A DNA stretch of 64,000 nt from JANNRR01 sp043736155 (lineage in GTDB: Bacteria > Pseudomonadota > Alphaproteobacteria > Rhodobacterales > Rhodobacteraceae): NCBI GenBank assembly GCA_043736155.1, contig JAYTDA010000222.1, positions 1 to 64,000 of the forward strand, written 5' to 3'. The notes beneath the pieces are model-generated. The model was not told the origin of the DNA. It was given only the letters and a program-made list of their open reading frames with translations, and did no database searches. Positions 40,937 through 49,308 of the stretch are shown one piece after another. Within the stretch, counting starts at the first letter, position 1. Every line of letters starts with the position of its first letter. The position numbers and the translations under genes were made by a program.

Positions 40937-41749
40937 TCAGTCCTTGGCCACCGTCAAGGCCGCCACTCGCCGTTCCAACCTGCGGCGGCGCAATTCGTAC
41001 CAGATGGCACAGCCCAGTGTCACCACGATCAACAGCAGCGCCAGCGCGTTGATGGTGGGGGTGATGCCGGAGCGCACCTTGGAAAACACATAGACCGTCA
41101 GGGTATCCGCGCCGCCCCGGGTAAACAGGGTGACGTTGAAGTTTTCGATCGACTGAAAGAACGAAATGGCTGCCCCCGCCCCCAGTGCCGGGTACAGATG
41201 CGGCAACAATATCCGCCGCATCACCTGGGCATGGCTCGCCCCCAGATCAAGCGCCGCCTCTTCCAGGCCCTGATCGAAACTTTGCAGCCGCGCCAGCACC
41301 AGCAGCATCACGAAGGATGCAATATAGCTGACCTGCCCCAGCACCGACAGATGCAGGCCGGAGCCTACGGAAAACTGGTTCCAGAACAGCAGGGTGGAAA
41401 TGCCGATCACCACCCCCGGGATCAGGATCGGTGCCACCATCATGCCATACAGCACCGAGCGCCACCGGCCAGCGATCGAGTTGACCAGAATCGCCCCGGC
41501 AGCCCCGACCGGCACCGCGATGATCACCACCGCAATGGCCACCAGAATGGTGTTGCGAAAGGCACCCCAGATCCGGTTGTCATTCCACAGCGCCACGAAC
41601 CACTGATCGGTAAAGCCTTTCCACGGGATCACCGTCGGCAGTTTGCTGGCGTTGAAGGCAGCCCCCCCCATCACCAGCAGCGGCACCAGCAGATAGATCA
41701 GGAACATCGCCATATAAAGATGGCCGAGGATTTTGCGGTTTTGCTGCAT
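40937..41749 (-). CDS. PotC-like ABC transporter permease
   Basis: This is a 270-residue permease of the spermidine/putrescine type with about six helices and an EAA loop at LEEAALDLGASHAQVMRRILLPH. ATG 41749 is preferred over an in-frame ATG seven codons earlier because the latter overlaps the preceding gene tail. Last gene of a leftward four-gene importer operon. Confidence 0.9.
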   Translation of the reverse strand: MQQNRKILGHLYMAMFLIYLLVPLLVMGGAAFNASKLPTVIPWKGFTDQWFVALWNDNRIWGAFRNTILVAIAVVIIAVPVGAAGAILVNSIAGRWRSVLYGMMVAPILIPGVVIGISTLLFWNQFSVGSGLHLSVLGQVSYIASFVMLLVLARLQSFDQGLEEAALDLGASHAQVMRRILLPHLYPALGAGAAISFFQSIENFNVTLFTRGGADTLTVYVFSKVRSGITPTINALALLLIVVTLGCAIWYELRRRRLERRVAALTVAKD

Positions 41750-41759
41750 GATCCGCCCC

Positions 41760-42683
41760 CTATTTCGCAATGTCGGACAGTTTGACGCGAAAAATCCACA
41801 TCGCCAGCAGCACGATCAGAGTGCAGACCAACAGCAGCATGAAGGCAAAGGCGGCACCGGCGTTCCAGTCCTGGCCCTCCAGCATGATGCCCTGAATCGT
41901 CTGGGTGAACCAGTTGCCGGTGGTGGAATTGATGATGGCCGGCACCAGCAGCGAGCCCGCCGACAGCATGAACACCATCACCGCACCAGAGGCGATGCCC
42001 GGTTTGGCATGCGGCAACACCACCCGCCAATGAATCCGCCACCAGGGGGCCCCCAGATCATCGGCAGCCTCGATCTGGTTGCTGTCGAGCGACTGCATCG
42101 CGTTATACAGCGGAAACAGCATGAACAGCACATAGGTATAGACCAGCGTCACCACCACCGGGCTGTAGCCATCGATCCAGCGGATTTCCTTTGATATGAT
42201 CCCCAGCGCCATCAGCGCCGCGTTCAGCGGCCCTTTCAGGGTCAGGATGATGTACCAGGCAAACGACCGCAGCACCTCTGACACCCACAACGGCACGAAC
42301 AGCAGCAAGAACAGCGTTGGCAGCGACCTCGGCGACACCACCTTGGCCAGATAGAACGCCAAGGGATAGGCCAGCAGGAACGTCAGCAGCGTCACGACAC
42401 CGGAATAGAAGATGGTCAGGATGAACACCTTGACCCGGGCCGCCACCATCAATTCCAGGCCAAACAGCGGGAACTTCACCGCGTTCCCGAAGATCTGGCC
42501 ATAGTTGTTCAGCGAATAGACATCTTTCGGCCCGCCCACATCCACCACCGGCAGATAGGGCCGGAACGAGCTTTCCAGCAGCTTGAAGTCCGGAAGGATC
42601 ACCAGAACCACCAGCCAGAAGAACGTCAGACCGACAAAGCTGAAGGTCAGACCACGGCCATAACGGCGAAACAGCTCATGCAT
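41760..42683 (-). CDS. PotB-like ABC transporter permease
   Basis: This is a 307-residue permease. It has an N-terminal helix and a large periplasmic loop, then five helices and the EAA loop IEAADDLGAPWWRIHWRVVLPH. It pairs with the PotC-like protein. Spacing to the ATPase gene upstream is three bases. Confidence 0.9.
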   Translation of the reverse strand: MHELFRRYGRGLTFSFVGLTFFWLVVLVILPDFKLLESSFRPYLPVVDVGGPKDVYSLNNYGQIFGNAVKFPLFGLELMVAARVKVFILTIFYSGVVTLLTFLLAYPLAFYLAKVVSPRSLPTLFLLLFVPLWVSEVLRSFAWYIILTLKGPLNAALMALGIISKEIRWIDGYSPVVVTLVYTYVLFMLFPLYNAMQSLDSNQIEAADDLGAPWWRIHWRVVLPHAKPGIASGAVMVFMLSAGSLLVPAIINSTTGNWFTQTIQGIMLEGQDWNAGAAFAFMLLLVCTLIVLLAMWIFRVKLSDIAK

Positions 42684-42686
42684 CGG

Positions 42687-43763
42687 TCAGCCCTCCGTGG
42701 TGGTGTCAGGCAGGATCGAGCTGTTTCTGGCGTCAAACGCCATGTGCATCCGGCTGCCTGCTGCCGGAACCGTGGCAGCGCCATCGTTGCGCAGTTCCGC
42801 CACCAGCCCGGTTCCGTTTTCGGTGACAGCGTGAACCGAGATGAAATTGCCCTCAAACGCCACTTCGGTCAGGGTCACCGGCACCGAATTTTCGGCCCCG
42901 GGTGCGGCTTGCAGGATCATGTGTTCGGGCCGGACATACAGTTTGCCAGCGGAAACCCCATTGGCCAGCCGCGCCTTGAAATTGCCGATCCGGGTGACGA
43001 ATTGCGCCATGCCATCGGCGCGGGCACCAATGGCGCCGGTCAGGATATTGTTTTCCCCGACGAAAGCGGCGACAAAGCCGTTGACCGGGTTGTTGTAGAT
43101 GTCGCGCGGGTTCGACACCTGTTGCAACCGGCCCTGGCTCATCACCCCGACCCGGTCCGACATCGCCAGCGCTTCGCCCTGATCGTGGGTGATGTAGATA
43201 AAGGTGACACCGGTGCGTTTCTGAATGGCGCGCAATTCGGCCCGCATGTGCTGGCGCAGCTTCAGATCCAGCGCCGACAGCGGCTCATCCAGCAGCATCA
43301 CCGACGGCTCCACCGCCAGCGCACGGGCAATGGCCACCCGCTGTTTCTGGCCGCCGGACAGTTGGCTGATCATCTTGTCGGCGCTGTAATGCAGATCGAC
43401 CAGCGCCAACAACTCATCGGCCCGTTTACGCCGCGCCGCCTTGGCAACGCCGCGCACTTCCAGACCAAAGGCGATGTTTTCCCACACCGGCATCAGCGGG
43501 AACAGCGCCAGGTTCTGAAAGATCAGCGCGGTGGGGCGCTGATTGGGCCGCGCGCCCCGCATATCCTTGCCACCAATGCGGATCACCCCTTCGGTCGGGT
43601 CGGTAAAGCCGGAAATCATCCGCAGGATCGTGGTCTTGCCACAGCCCGACGGCCCCAGAAACGAAAAGAACTCGCCTTCCTTGATGTCGACAGTCACATG
43701 ATCGACCGCCCGAAACTTGCCAAAATCGCAACACACATTGTCCAGATCGATGCCAGCGCCCAT
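42687..43763 (-). CDS. PotA-like ABC transporter ATPase
   Basis: This is a 358-residue ABC ATPase with a C-terminal TOBE domain. Walker A is GPSGCGKTT near 39, the Q-loop FQNLALFPLMPVWENI, the signature LSGGQKQR and Walker B MLLDEPLSALD. From about residue 280 the TOBE/OB domain follows. It drives the PotB/PotC-like channel. Polyamine, or a polyamine-like cation, is the family's usual substrate. Confidence 0.92.
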   Translation of the reverse strand: MGAGIDLDNVCCDFGKFRAVDHVTVDIKEGEFFSFLGPSGCGKTTILRMISGFTDPTEGVIRIGGKDMRGARPNQRPTALIFQNLALFPLMPVWENIAFGLEVRGVAKAARRKRADELLALVDLHYSADKMISQLSGGQKQRVAIARALAVEPSVMLLDEPLSALDLKLRQHMRAELRAIQKRTGVTFIYITHDQGEALAMSDRVGVMSQGRLQQVSNPRDIYNNPVNGFVAAFVGENNILTGAIGARADGMAQFVTRIGNFKARLANGVSAGKLYVRPEHMILQAAPGAENSVPVTLTEVAFEGNFISVHAVTENGTGLVAELRNDGAATVPAAGSRMHMAFDARNSSILPDTTTEG

Positions 43764-43877
43764 CAGATCGTTCCCATCCCCGTCGGTCTTGTTCTATTTT
43801 TTTGCAGCCTAGCAGGCCCTTTTGTCACGGCGCAATCAGAATTGCCGTAGCAAGGGATGCCCGGGCACAGCCCAATA

Positions 43878-43911
43878 GAACACGCCGGGTCTTTGCAGAC
43901 CCGGCGTGTTC
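43878..43911 (-). terminator. 15-bp perfect hairpin between binding-protein and ATPase genes
   Basis: The arms run 43878-43892 and 43897-43911 with loop TTGC, 16 bases beyond the binding-protein stop in the leftward direction. No T-run follows and the operon seems to continue through potA. It resembles the hairpin at 4728-4748 after another binding-protein gene. Confidence 0.65.
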
Positions 43912-43926
43912 AAGAAAATCACAAGA

Positions 43927-45066
43927 TCAGGATGCCTTGTACTTGTCTGCATATTCGCCGCGCTTGGCGATGAATTCGGCAGACTGTTCCGGCCACCACC
44001 ACAAAGCCGCCAGTTTGGCGTCATCGAAAGCGGCATTGTAATAGGCAGCGACTTCAGGATCGAGCATGTCACCCGAGCCCTTGCCAACCGGGTTCGACGA
44101 GAAGGCGGTGGCCCACATCGCAGCGCCTTCGGCGGTGGAAACCCATTTGGCCAGTTCATGCGCCTGATCGACGTTGGCGGCGTTCTTCATCAGCACGAAA
44201 CCCTGATGCCAGGCAAAGGCGCCTTCGGTGGGGGCGGCATAGCCATAGCCATCGTTGCGCAGGTTGAAACCGGTTGAATCCCAGCACAGACCGACGGTTG
44301 CGCCATTGGCGACAAAGCCTGCGTTGGCTTCGTTTTCGCCCGACCAGAACTGCACCACGTTGCCTTTGGCAGCGACGGCTGCAGCCAGGGCAATGTCCCA
44401 CAACTCGACCATGGCACCCATGTCGGTATAGCCATCGATCCATGGACGCGGCAGTTTGCCGGTGGCATCCAAATAGCGGCCCATCGCGGCCAGTGCCGAA
44501 TGCGGGCGCAACACAGCCTGGTTGGCCGGGTCGAACAGCGCCCCCAGTGACGGCGGATCGCCCAGAACAGCGGCTTCCTTGTTGTAAACCAGCGCCTCGG
44601 TGCCCCAGACCGACGGCACATAGAACAGCTTGCCATCGGCGCGCGAGCGTTCACCGGCAGAGCCATCGGCCAGACCCGGCAGATAGTTGTCAATCGCCAG
44701 TTTGGCTTCATCAAACGGGGCCAGCAGGCCGTTCGAGTTCCAGCCGCCCCAACGGTCGATCGTCGGCTCGATCATGTCGATGCCGCCGGCTTCCACCGCC
44801 ACTTTTGCCGCGGCGAACATGGTGTCCTGATCCGGCTGTTCGGTGAAGTTAACCGTGATGCCGGTCGCCGCAGTAAAGGCCGGGAACACTTTTTCGGCCA
44901 GCACGGGATAGCCGGCCCAGCCGGTAAAGTTCAGCTCACCCGACGAGGCCAGCGCCTTGCGCGAGATCAGCGCCGGGGCGGCCAGGATGCCTGCGCCCAC
45001 CGCTGTCCCCTTGAGGAACTTGCGGCGGTTGAATGTTGAAGATGTTGTCACGATGTCGTCTCCCAT
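43927..45066 (-). CDS. PotD-like ABC transporter substrate-binding protein with Tat-type signal
   Basis: This is a 379-residue extracellular binding protein of the spermidine/putrescine class. The N-terminus FNRRKFLKGTAVGAGILAA has a twin-arginine motif, so export by the Tat route as a folded protein is likely; this is unusual for this class outside alphaproteobacteria. Mature features include LNFTGWAGYPVL and GTEALVYNK. ATG 45066. First gene of the importer operon. Ligand not certain. Confidence 0.87.
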   Translation of the reverse strand: MGDDIVTTSSTFNRRKFLKGTAVGAGILAAPALISRKALASSGELNFTGWAGYPVLAEKVFPAFTAATGITVNFTEQPDQDTMFAAAKVAVEAGGIDMIEPTIDRWGGWNSNGLLAPFDEAKLAIDNYLPGLADGSAGERSRADGKLFYVPSVWGTEALVYNKEAAVLGDPPSLGALFDPANQAVLRPHSALAAMGRYLDATGKLPRPWIDGYTDMGAMVELWDIALAAAVAAKGNVVQFWSGENEANAGFVANGATVGLCWDSTGFNLRNDGYGYAAPTEGAFAWHQGFVLMKNAANVDQAHELAKWVSTAEGAAMWATAFSSNPVGKGSGDMLDPEVAAYYNAAFDDAKLAALWWWPEQSAEFIAKRGEYADKYKAS

Positions 45067-45329
45067 TGTCTTGTCAGACGTATTGACTGTTGCTTGCCTG
45101 CGTTTGTCGTCGAAGGGGCACCGGCTGTTTCTTACAAACCTGTGACAGCCCCATGACAGCAGCAGCGCAGGGATTGTTGACGCCTGCGCGCTTACCTTTC
45201 TCGGATTAGGGGCGCGAGTCAACATGGCCGTTGATCAGGTTGCCGGATTGTGACGGCACAATTGGCAATGTTTGCGGGCATCTGCTCCAAAACGCGCCCC
45301 TTGGCCGATGCGCAGGGCGGCACCGGCAT

Positions 45330-46520
45330 TCAGCGCCCTTTGGTGCGCAATTCTCCGGCAGCGCCGCGATATTTTGCCACCACGCCACCCACCCGCGCCG
45401 CCACCGCGCCCCGCAGCTTTGCCGCCCCCAGATTGCCTTGCAGCCGAACCAGCGCTGCCTGTACTGCCGGGCGCGGCCAGTAATAGCGCACCCGGTCCGA
45501 CAGGCCCGCCAACAGATCATCACCCTCGGCCAGATAGCCTTGCCAATGCACCGGGTCCGCCGACATTTCCGCCCGCAGGGTTTCCAGCACCTGTGACGGT
45601 GCCGCCATATGCTGTTCTTCGGAGGCCAGATCCGCGATAGCCCGCGCATAGGCCCAGGTCAGTTCCGGCCCTACCTTCAGAATGGCGAAATGCCCCGCCA
45701 CCAGTGCCATAAGCGCGCGCTCGGTCTGGTAATCGGTGGAATGCGCCTCGAACACCACCCCCGGCAGGTCTGCCACTGCGGCAGACAGGCCCTCTGCCCC
45801 GGCAGGGTCAAAGTGCATGACATCGTGGTTGGAAAAATCCACCCCCGGCTGCACCACGATCGCTGCGACCCGGGCAAAGGCCGCCCCCAGCCCCCGGCGG
45901 GCAAAGGCCTCCCGGTGCAATTCAAGCACATGGGCGGCGGCATCGGCGCGGGTCACCTGCACCGCCCCGCTGCCCGCCACTTCGCCCCCCGGCACCGGGA
46001 CTTCGGTACCGATCACATAGACCGGCATCGGCCCGCCAAAGCGCTGGGCGGTTTCCTCGGACACCTGTGCCAGATCAGCGGCCCGCGCCGCCATCTCGGT
46101 GTCAGCCAGCGCACCGTCATCGGCACAGGCCATCGAGGCATCAAGGTGGATCTTGCTAAACCCCGCTGCGACATAATCCGCCACCATCACCCGCGCCTTT
46201 TCCATCGCCCGCGCAGCCGGTTCCTTGCGCCACGGATTGGGGCCCAGATGATCGCCGCCCAGCACCAGCCGCGCCGGGTCAACGCCTTCGGCGCGGGCAA
46301 GCGCCTCGACAAAGCGGCGAAAGGCCGGGGGGGTCATGCCGGTGTAGCCGCCGAACTGGTTGACCTGATTGCAGGTGGCTTCGATCAGGATCGGGCTCCT
46401 GTCGTTCCGATAGGCCGCCAGGATCGCCGCCAGCGTTTGCGGATGGGCGGTACACCATGAGGGTATCCCGGTGGCGCGGCCATTGCGGTTGGTGGCAACG
46501 ATGTCGGTCAGAACGCTCAT
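45330..46520 (-). CDS. KbaZ/GatZ-like tagatose-bisphosphate aldolase subunit
   Basis: This is a 396-residue protein of the GatZ/KbaZ family. Conserved runs are ILIEATCNQVNQFGGYTGM, LGGDHLGPNPW, IHLDASMAC and VIGTEVPVPGG. In enterobacteria the protein supports the GatY/KbaY aldolase; in rhizobia GatZ-type proteins act in galactitol/tagatose pathways on tagatose 1,6-bisphosphate. The adjacent kinase (ATGA overlap) suits that role. No GatY is present. Confidence 0.85.
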   Translation of the reverse strand: MSVLTDIVATNRNGRATGIPSWCTAHPQTLAAILAAYRNDRSPILIEATCNQVNQFGGYTGMTPPAFRRFVEALARAEGVDPARLVLGGDHLGPNPWRKEPAARAMEKARVMVADYVAAGFSKIHLDASMACADDGALADTEMAARAADLAQVSEETAQRFGGPMPVYVIGTEVPVPGGEVAGSGAVQVTRADAAAHVLELHREAFARRGLGAAFARVAAIVVQPGVDFSNHDVMHFDPAGAEGLSAAVADLPGVVFEAHSTDYQTERALMALVAGHFAILKVGPELTWAYARAIADLASEEQHMAAPSQVLETLRAEMSADPVHWQGYLAEGDDLLAGLSDRVRYYWPRPAVQAALVRLQGNLGAAKLRGAVAARVGGVVAKYRGAAGELRTKGR

Positions 46521-47467
46521 GCCCTGCCCTCCAGAAACGCGTCGATGGCGGCGGGGGTGCTGTTGCCCTCCATCGGGCCGAGGCTTTGCACCGCCAGCGC
46601 CCCGGCGGCATTGGCGCGCAGCAGCGCCTGTGGCAGCGGCATCCCCATGGTGAACAGTGCGACAAAGGTGGCGCAGAAACAATCGCCGGCACCGGTGGGG
46701 TCGACCACCTCGACCCGGTGTCCGGCAAGGTCGATAGCCTGCAGATCGCTGCCCATGCCGATGCAGCCTTGTGCGCCGCGTTTCAGCACCACCGCCTGTG
46801 CGCCACCCCGGATCAGGCGGCGGGCGTAGCTGGCAAAGGCCTCACCCGGAAACAGCAGATCGGCGTCATCGTCGCTGGGCAGTACCAGTGCCGCCCTGGC
46901 CACCAGATCGTGAAGTGTCGCCATGTAGCCCGTGTCGCGGATCTCTTCGCGCCGGACATTCGGGTCCAGTGACAGGGCGACCCCGGCACCCATCAACCGG
47001 GCCACCAGATCGGCGATCCGGCTGCGCATCCCGGGTTCCCCAAGCGCCGAGCCTGACACGTGCAGGACTGTGACCCCCGCCGCCAGCATCGCCGCCGCCG
47101 CCTCGGCCCCAGCGGGGAAATGCGCTGCAGCCGAGCGGGCGATGTTGAACACGAACTCGCGGGAGCCGTCGTCATTATAGCTGACAAAGGCGCTGCCGGT
47201 GACTTCGCCTTGGATGGTGCGGATCAGCCGGTCATCGACGCCGTCGGCGACCAGCCGGGTGCGGATCACCCGGCCAAAGGCGTCATCTCCGACGGCCCCG
47301 GCGAAAAGCGCCTTGGCCCCCATCCGCGCCGCCTGATCGATGAAAATGCCGGGGGCACCGGAGGGGAACGGTCCGAGGTAGCGGGCGGGTTGCAGGTGGT
47401 GGCCGCCTTTGGTCTCGCAGACGAACTCGACGAGAAGTTCGCCTATGGATGCGATGGTGATGGGCAT
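46517..47467 (-). CDS. PfkB-family sugar kinase
   Basis: This is a 316-residue ribokinase-fold kinase. The C-terminal anion-hole motif is EVVDPTGAGDCFCATFVA near residue 250, with the catalytic Asp in GAGD. The N-terminal GELLVEF and PSGAPGIF regions fit sugar kinases. With the GatZ-like gene it may phosphorylate tagatose or tagatose 6-phosphate; other ketoses or ketoacids are possible. RBS GGAGGAA precedes ATG 47467. Confidence 0.85.
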   Translation of the reverse strand: MPITIASIGELLVEFVCETKGGHHLQPARYLGPFPSGAPGIFIDQAARMGAKALFAGAVGDDAFGRVIRTRLVADGVDDRLIRTIQGEVTGSAFVSYNDDGSREFVFNIARSAAAHFPAGAEAAAAMLAAGVTVLHVSGSALGEPGMRSRIADLVARLMGAGVALSLDPNVRREEIRDTGYMATLHDLVARAALVLPSDDDADLLFPGEAFASYARRLIRGGAQAVVLKRGAQGCIGMGSDLQAIDLAGHRVEVVDPTGAGDCFCATFVALFTMGMPLPQALLRANAAGALAVQSLGPMEGNSTPAAIDAFLEGRA

Positions 47468-48235
47468 GGTTCCTCCGGGGGAAAGTGAAGCATGCGGAAG
47501 GGGGTGAGGTAAAGGGGCGGAGAAAGCAGGGGGTGTCCCGGAGTGGAACGATTTGGAGTGTGTGGGATTACAATGGGTTAGGGTGGTCGCGTTAAGGGGA
47601 ATTTAAGGAATGGGGTGGGGCGGAGCGAGGACACCGGGCCGGCCACCGGAAAAAGAGGTGTGGCTGAATGCTGGCCCTACGGATCTCCAAGATTTGGAGC
47701 GGTACGACCCTTGATGGACCCGCCACCCGTTCGGCAGGCCCCATCGGGCCTGCCGCACAGCAACAGTGCCGCGAAACCGCCCGGTTCCCAAAGGACCGGG
47801 GAGCGCCTGCCCCCCGCAGGGCGGGCGCTTCGCTTCGCCGGGGCAGGCGCTTCCCTCTGTCGTTTCGTGCTCAACCAGTCCAGCGTCTCTTTGGTCTCTA
47901 TGAGCGGGGCCGATCCAGTGGATCGTCTTTTCCCGCTCAGGCAGACGGCAGTTCGGTTCGGACCTTGAGACATAGGTCGGGCAGTCAGGGCGACGAGCAA
48001 CTCCATCAAGAGCCATCGTACCCTAAGAATTGGGGAAGGGCGGAGCCGGGGGGAGGGTCAATCGGACTGGTCGTTGGGCAAAGAGGTGCGCCTGAAAGTA
48101 CACTCTTCCCCGTTGATGGTCTATCCGTTCAAATCAGCCACTCGCCAGCAGATTGTCGAGGAGCGAACAACGTCGGGCACATTTTCAGCGTGGGAGGGCT
48201 GGGAAAAGCCATAAAATGTACTCCCAATAACCGCG
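47468..48235. other. 768-base hairpin-rich stretch with no credible gene
   Basis: No frame here looks protein-coding: the longer open frames show no motif, start signal or codon bias. It holds several strong inverted repeats: 47732-47741 with 47746-47755 (10 bp), 47802-47813 with 47840-47851 (12 bp) and 47911-47925 (CGATCC/GGATCG). An imperfect direct repeat links 47604-47668 and 48024-48096, with TAAG...GGGCGGAGC and AAAGAGGTG.G.CTGAA blocks. Candidate readings are a structured RNA, a non-autonomous mobile element or a degraded insertion next to the low-GC gene. Confidence 0.5.
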
Positions 48236-49240
48236 TCACTTCTTGTACTGAAGCTTTGGTATAGCTGCAAAGGGCGACAAGCTCGGAGTGCTAAAGTCAA
48301 TACCTCGATCGCGAGTGACAGAAATTGTAGACTTCACACTTCCAAAAGCAAATGCAGCGATAGCCAATTTTTGAAGTCCCATCAACCCGGGAAGGGTCGA
48401 CCACTTCGCGCCATTTTCTAAGAAGTTCTTACGATCAAGATTTTGAGGGTTAAAATTCATTCTTACGCCGCTGAAAGAAACAGAATAGCCTTTTTCGCTT
48501 GTCACTCGGTAAAGGTCATCGCAGACTCCGCGAATCGATTCCAACCGATCATTCAACGTCGCAACCGGGTTCTCAGAATACTGTATCTCAATTGCGAGAG
48601 AATTGATTGTTTCAACGAATCTTCTTCGTTCAACGCTCCTTTGTTCTCTCCACTTCAGAAAATCATCGACATCCTCGACTTCTGTCACTATCGGAACTGC
48701 GTTCAGAAGCTCGATAGCAATTCCCTTGCAGGTGGCAGGTTGGACCACGACGCTAGCTTCGGCCAATTCTGATGAAAGCGTCCATTGCCCGGGATTTAGA
48801 CGAGTAAGATTCTGATATGCATGCCGATGCGAGTCAATGAAGATTTCATTCTCCGCCCCTTTCATCCGGAAAACTTCATCACTTATCTGTATTTCGTCAA
48901 GTGCGAATTGGTCGAGATCGTATATTACTTCATTTAGAATTCCAGCAGATCTTGTTGTTTTGATCAGGTCATCTGAGCTTTGAATTGAACCAAACATGGG
49001 AATTCGAATCTTGGGCCAAACTAGCCTGTCCCAAAAAGTCAAATAGTAAAGAAGTGACTCTTGGCTTAGACGCCTACTCATACCCTCGAATTTTGGCGGG
49101 CGCTCCAATCCAGGCGTTCGTAGGACATTGAACGGATAGTTCGCCACATTCATCTTGTTGGCGATCAACACGCCTCTGACGCCTACAGGAATGGAAAGTC
49201 GTGCGTCGCTCCAGTCAGTTGAAATCATAGAGTTCACCAT
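48236..49240 (-). CDS. Orphan low-GC gene of unknown function
   Basis: This is a 334-residue protein that I do not recognise. It has no signal peptide or membrane helix; it carries FWDRLVWPKIRIP near residue 70 and a charged helical region (KWREQRSVERRRFVETINSL) near 200. The C-terminus has LMGLQKLAIAAFAFGS, then a basic tail. Two counted lines are 29/60 (48481) and 23/60 (48901) G+C against 39/60 in the next gene (49381), so it was probably acquired. Alternative starts are ATG 49228 and TTG 49255. The WDR-like N-terminal pattern recalls uncharacterised proteins of defence-type islands, but this is only an impression. Confidence 0.7.
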   Translation of the reverse strand: MVNSMISTDWSDARLSIPVGVRGVLIANKMNVANYPFNVLRTPGLERPPKFEGMSRRLSQESLLYYLTFWDRLVWPKIRIPMFGSIQSSDDLIKTTRSAGILNEVIYDLDQFALDEIQISDEVFRMKGAENEIFIDSHRHAYQNLTRLNPGQWTLSSELAEASVVVQPATCKGIAIELLNAVPIVTEVEDVDDFLKWREQRSVERRRFVETINSLAIEIQYSENPVATLNDRLESIRGVCDDLYRVTSEKGYSVSFSGVRMNFNPQNLDRKNFLENGAKWSTLPGLMGLQKLAIAAFAFGSVKSTISVTRDRGIDFSTPSLSPFAAIPKLQYKK

Positions 49241-49308
49241 TTGGATTCTAGGCAAGGGTTAGATTCCGACTCCGTGAGTTCAAGAAGCTTAGCTCTTCCC
49301 CGCTCCCC

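Noticed and set aside
45330..47467. Linking the GatZ-kinase pair to the PotABCD-like importer as a sugar uptake system
   Set aside because: They share strand and proximity, but the importer belongs to the polyamine class and there is a 260-base gap; no sequence evidence connects them.
47603..48016. 137-residue open frame on the minus strand and frames on the plus strand of the same stretch
   Set aside because: Composition is Pro/Gly/Arg-rich in several frames at once, no motif or ribosome site is visible and the strong hairpins cut through it. Treated as non-coding.
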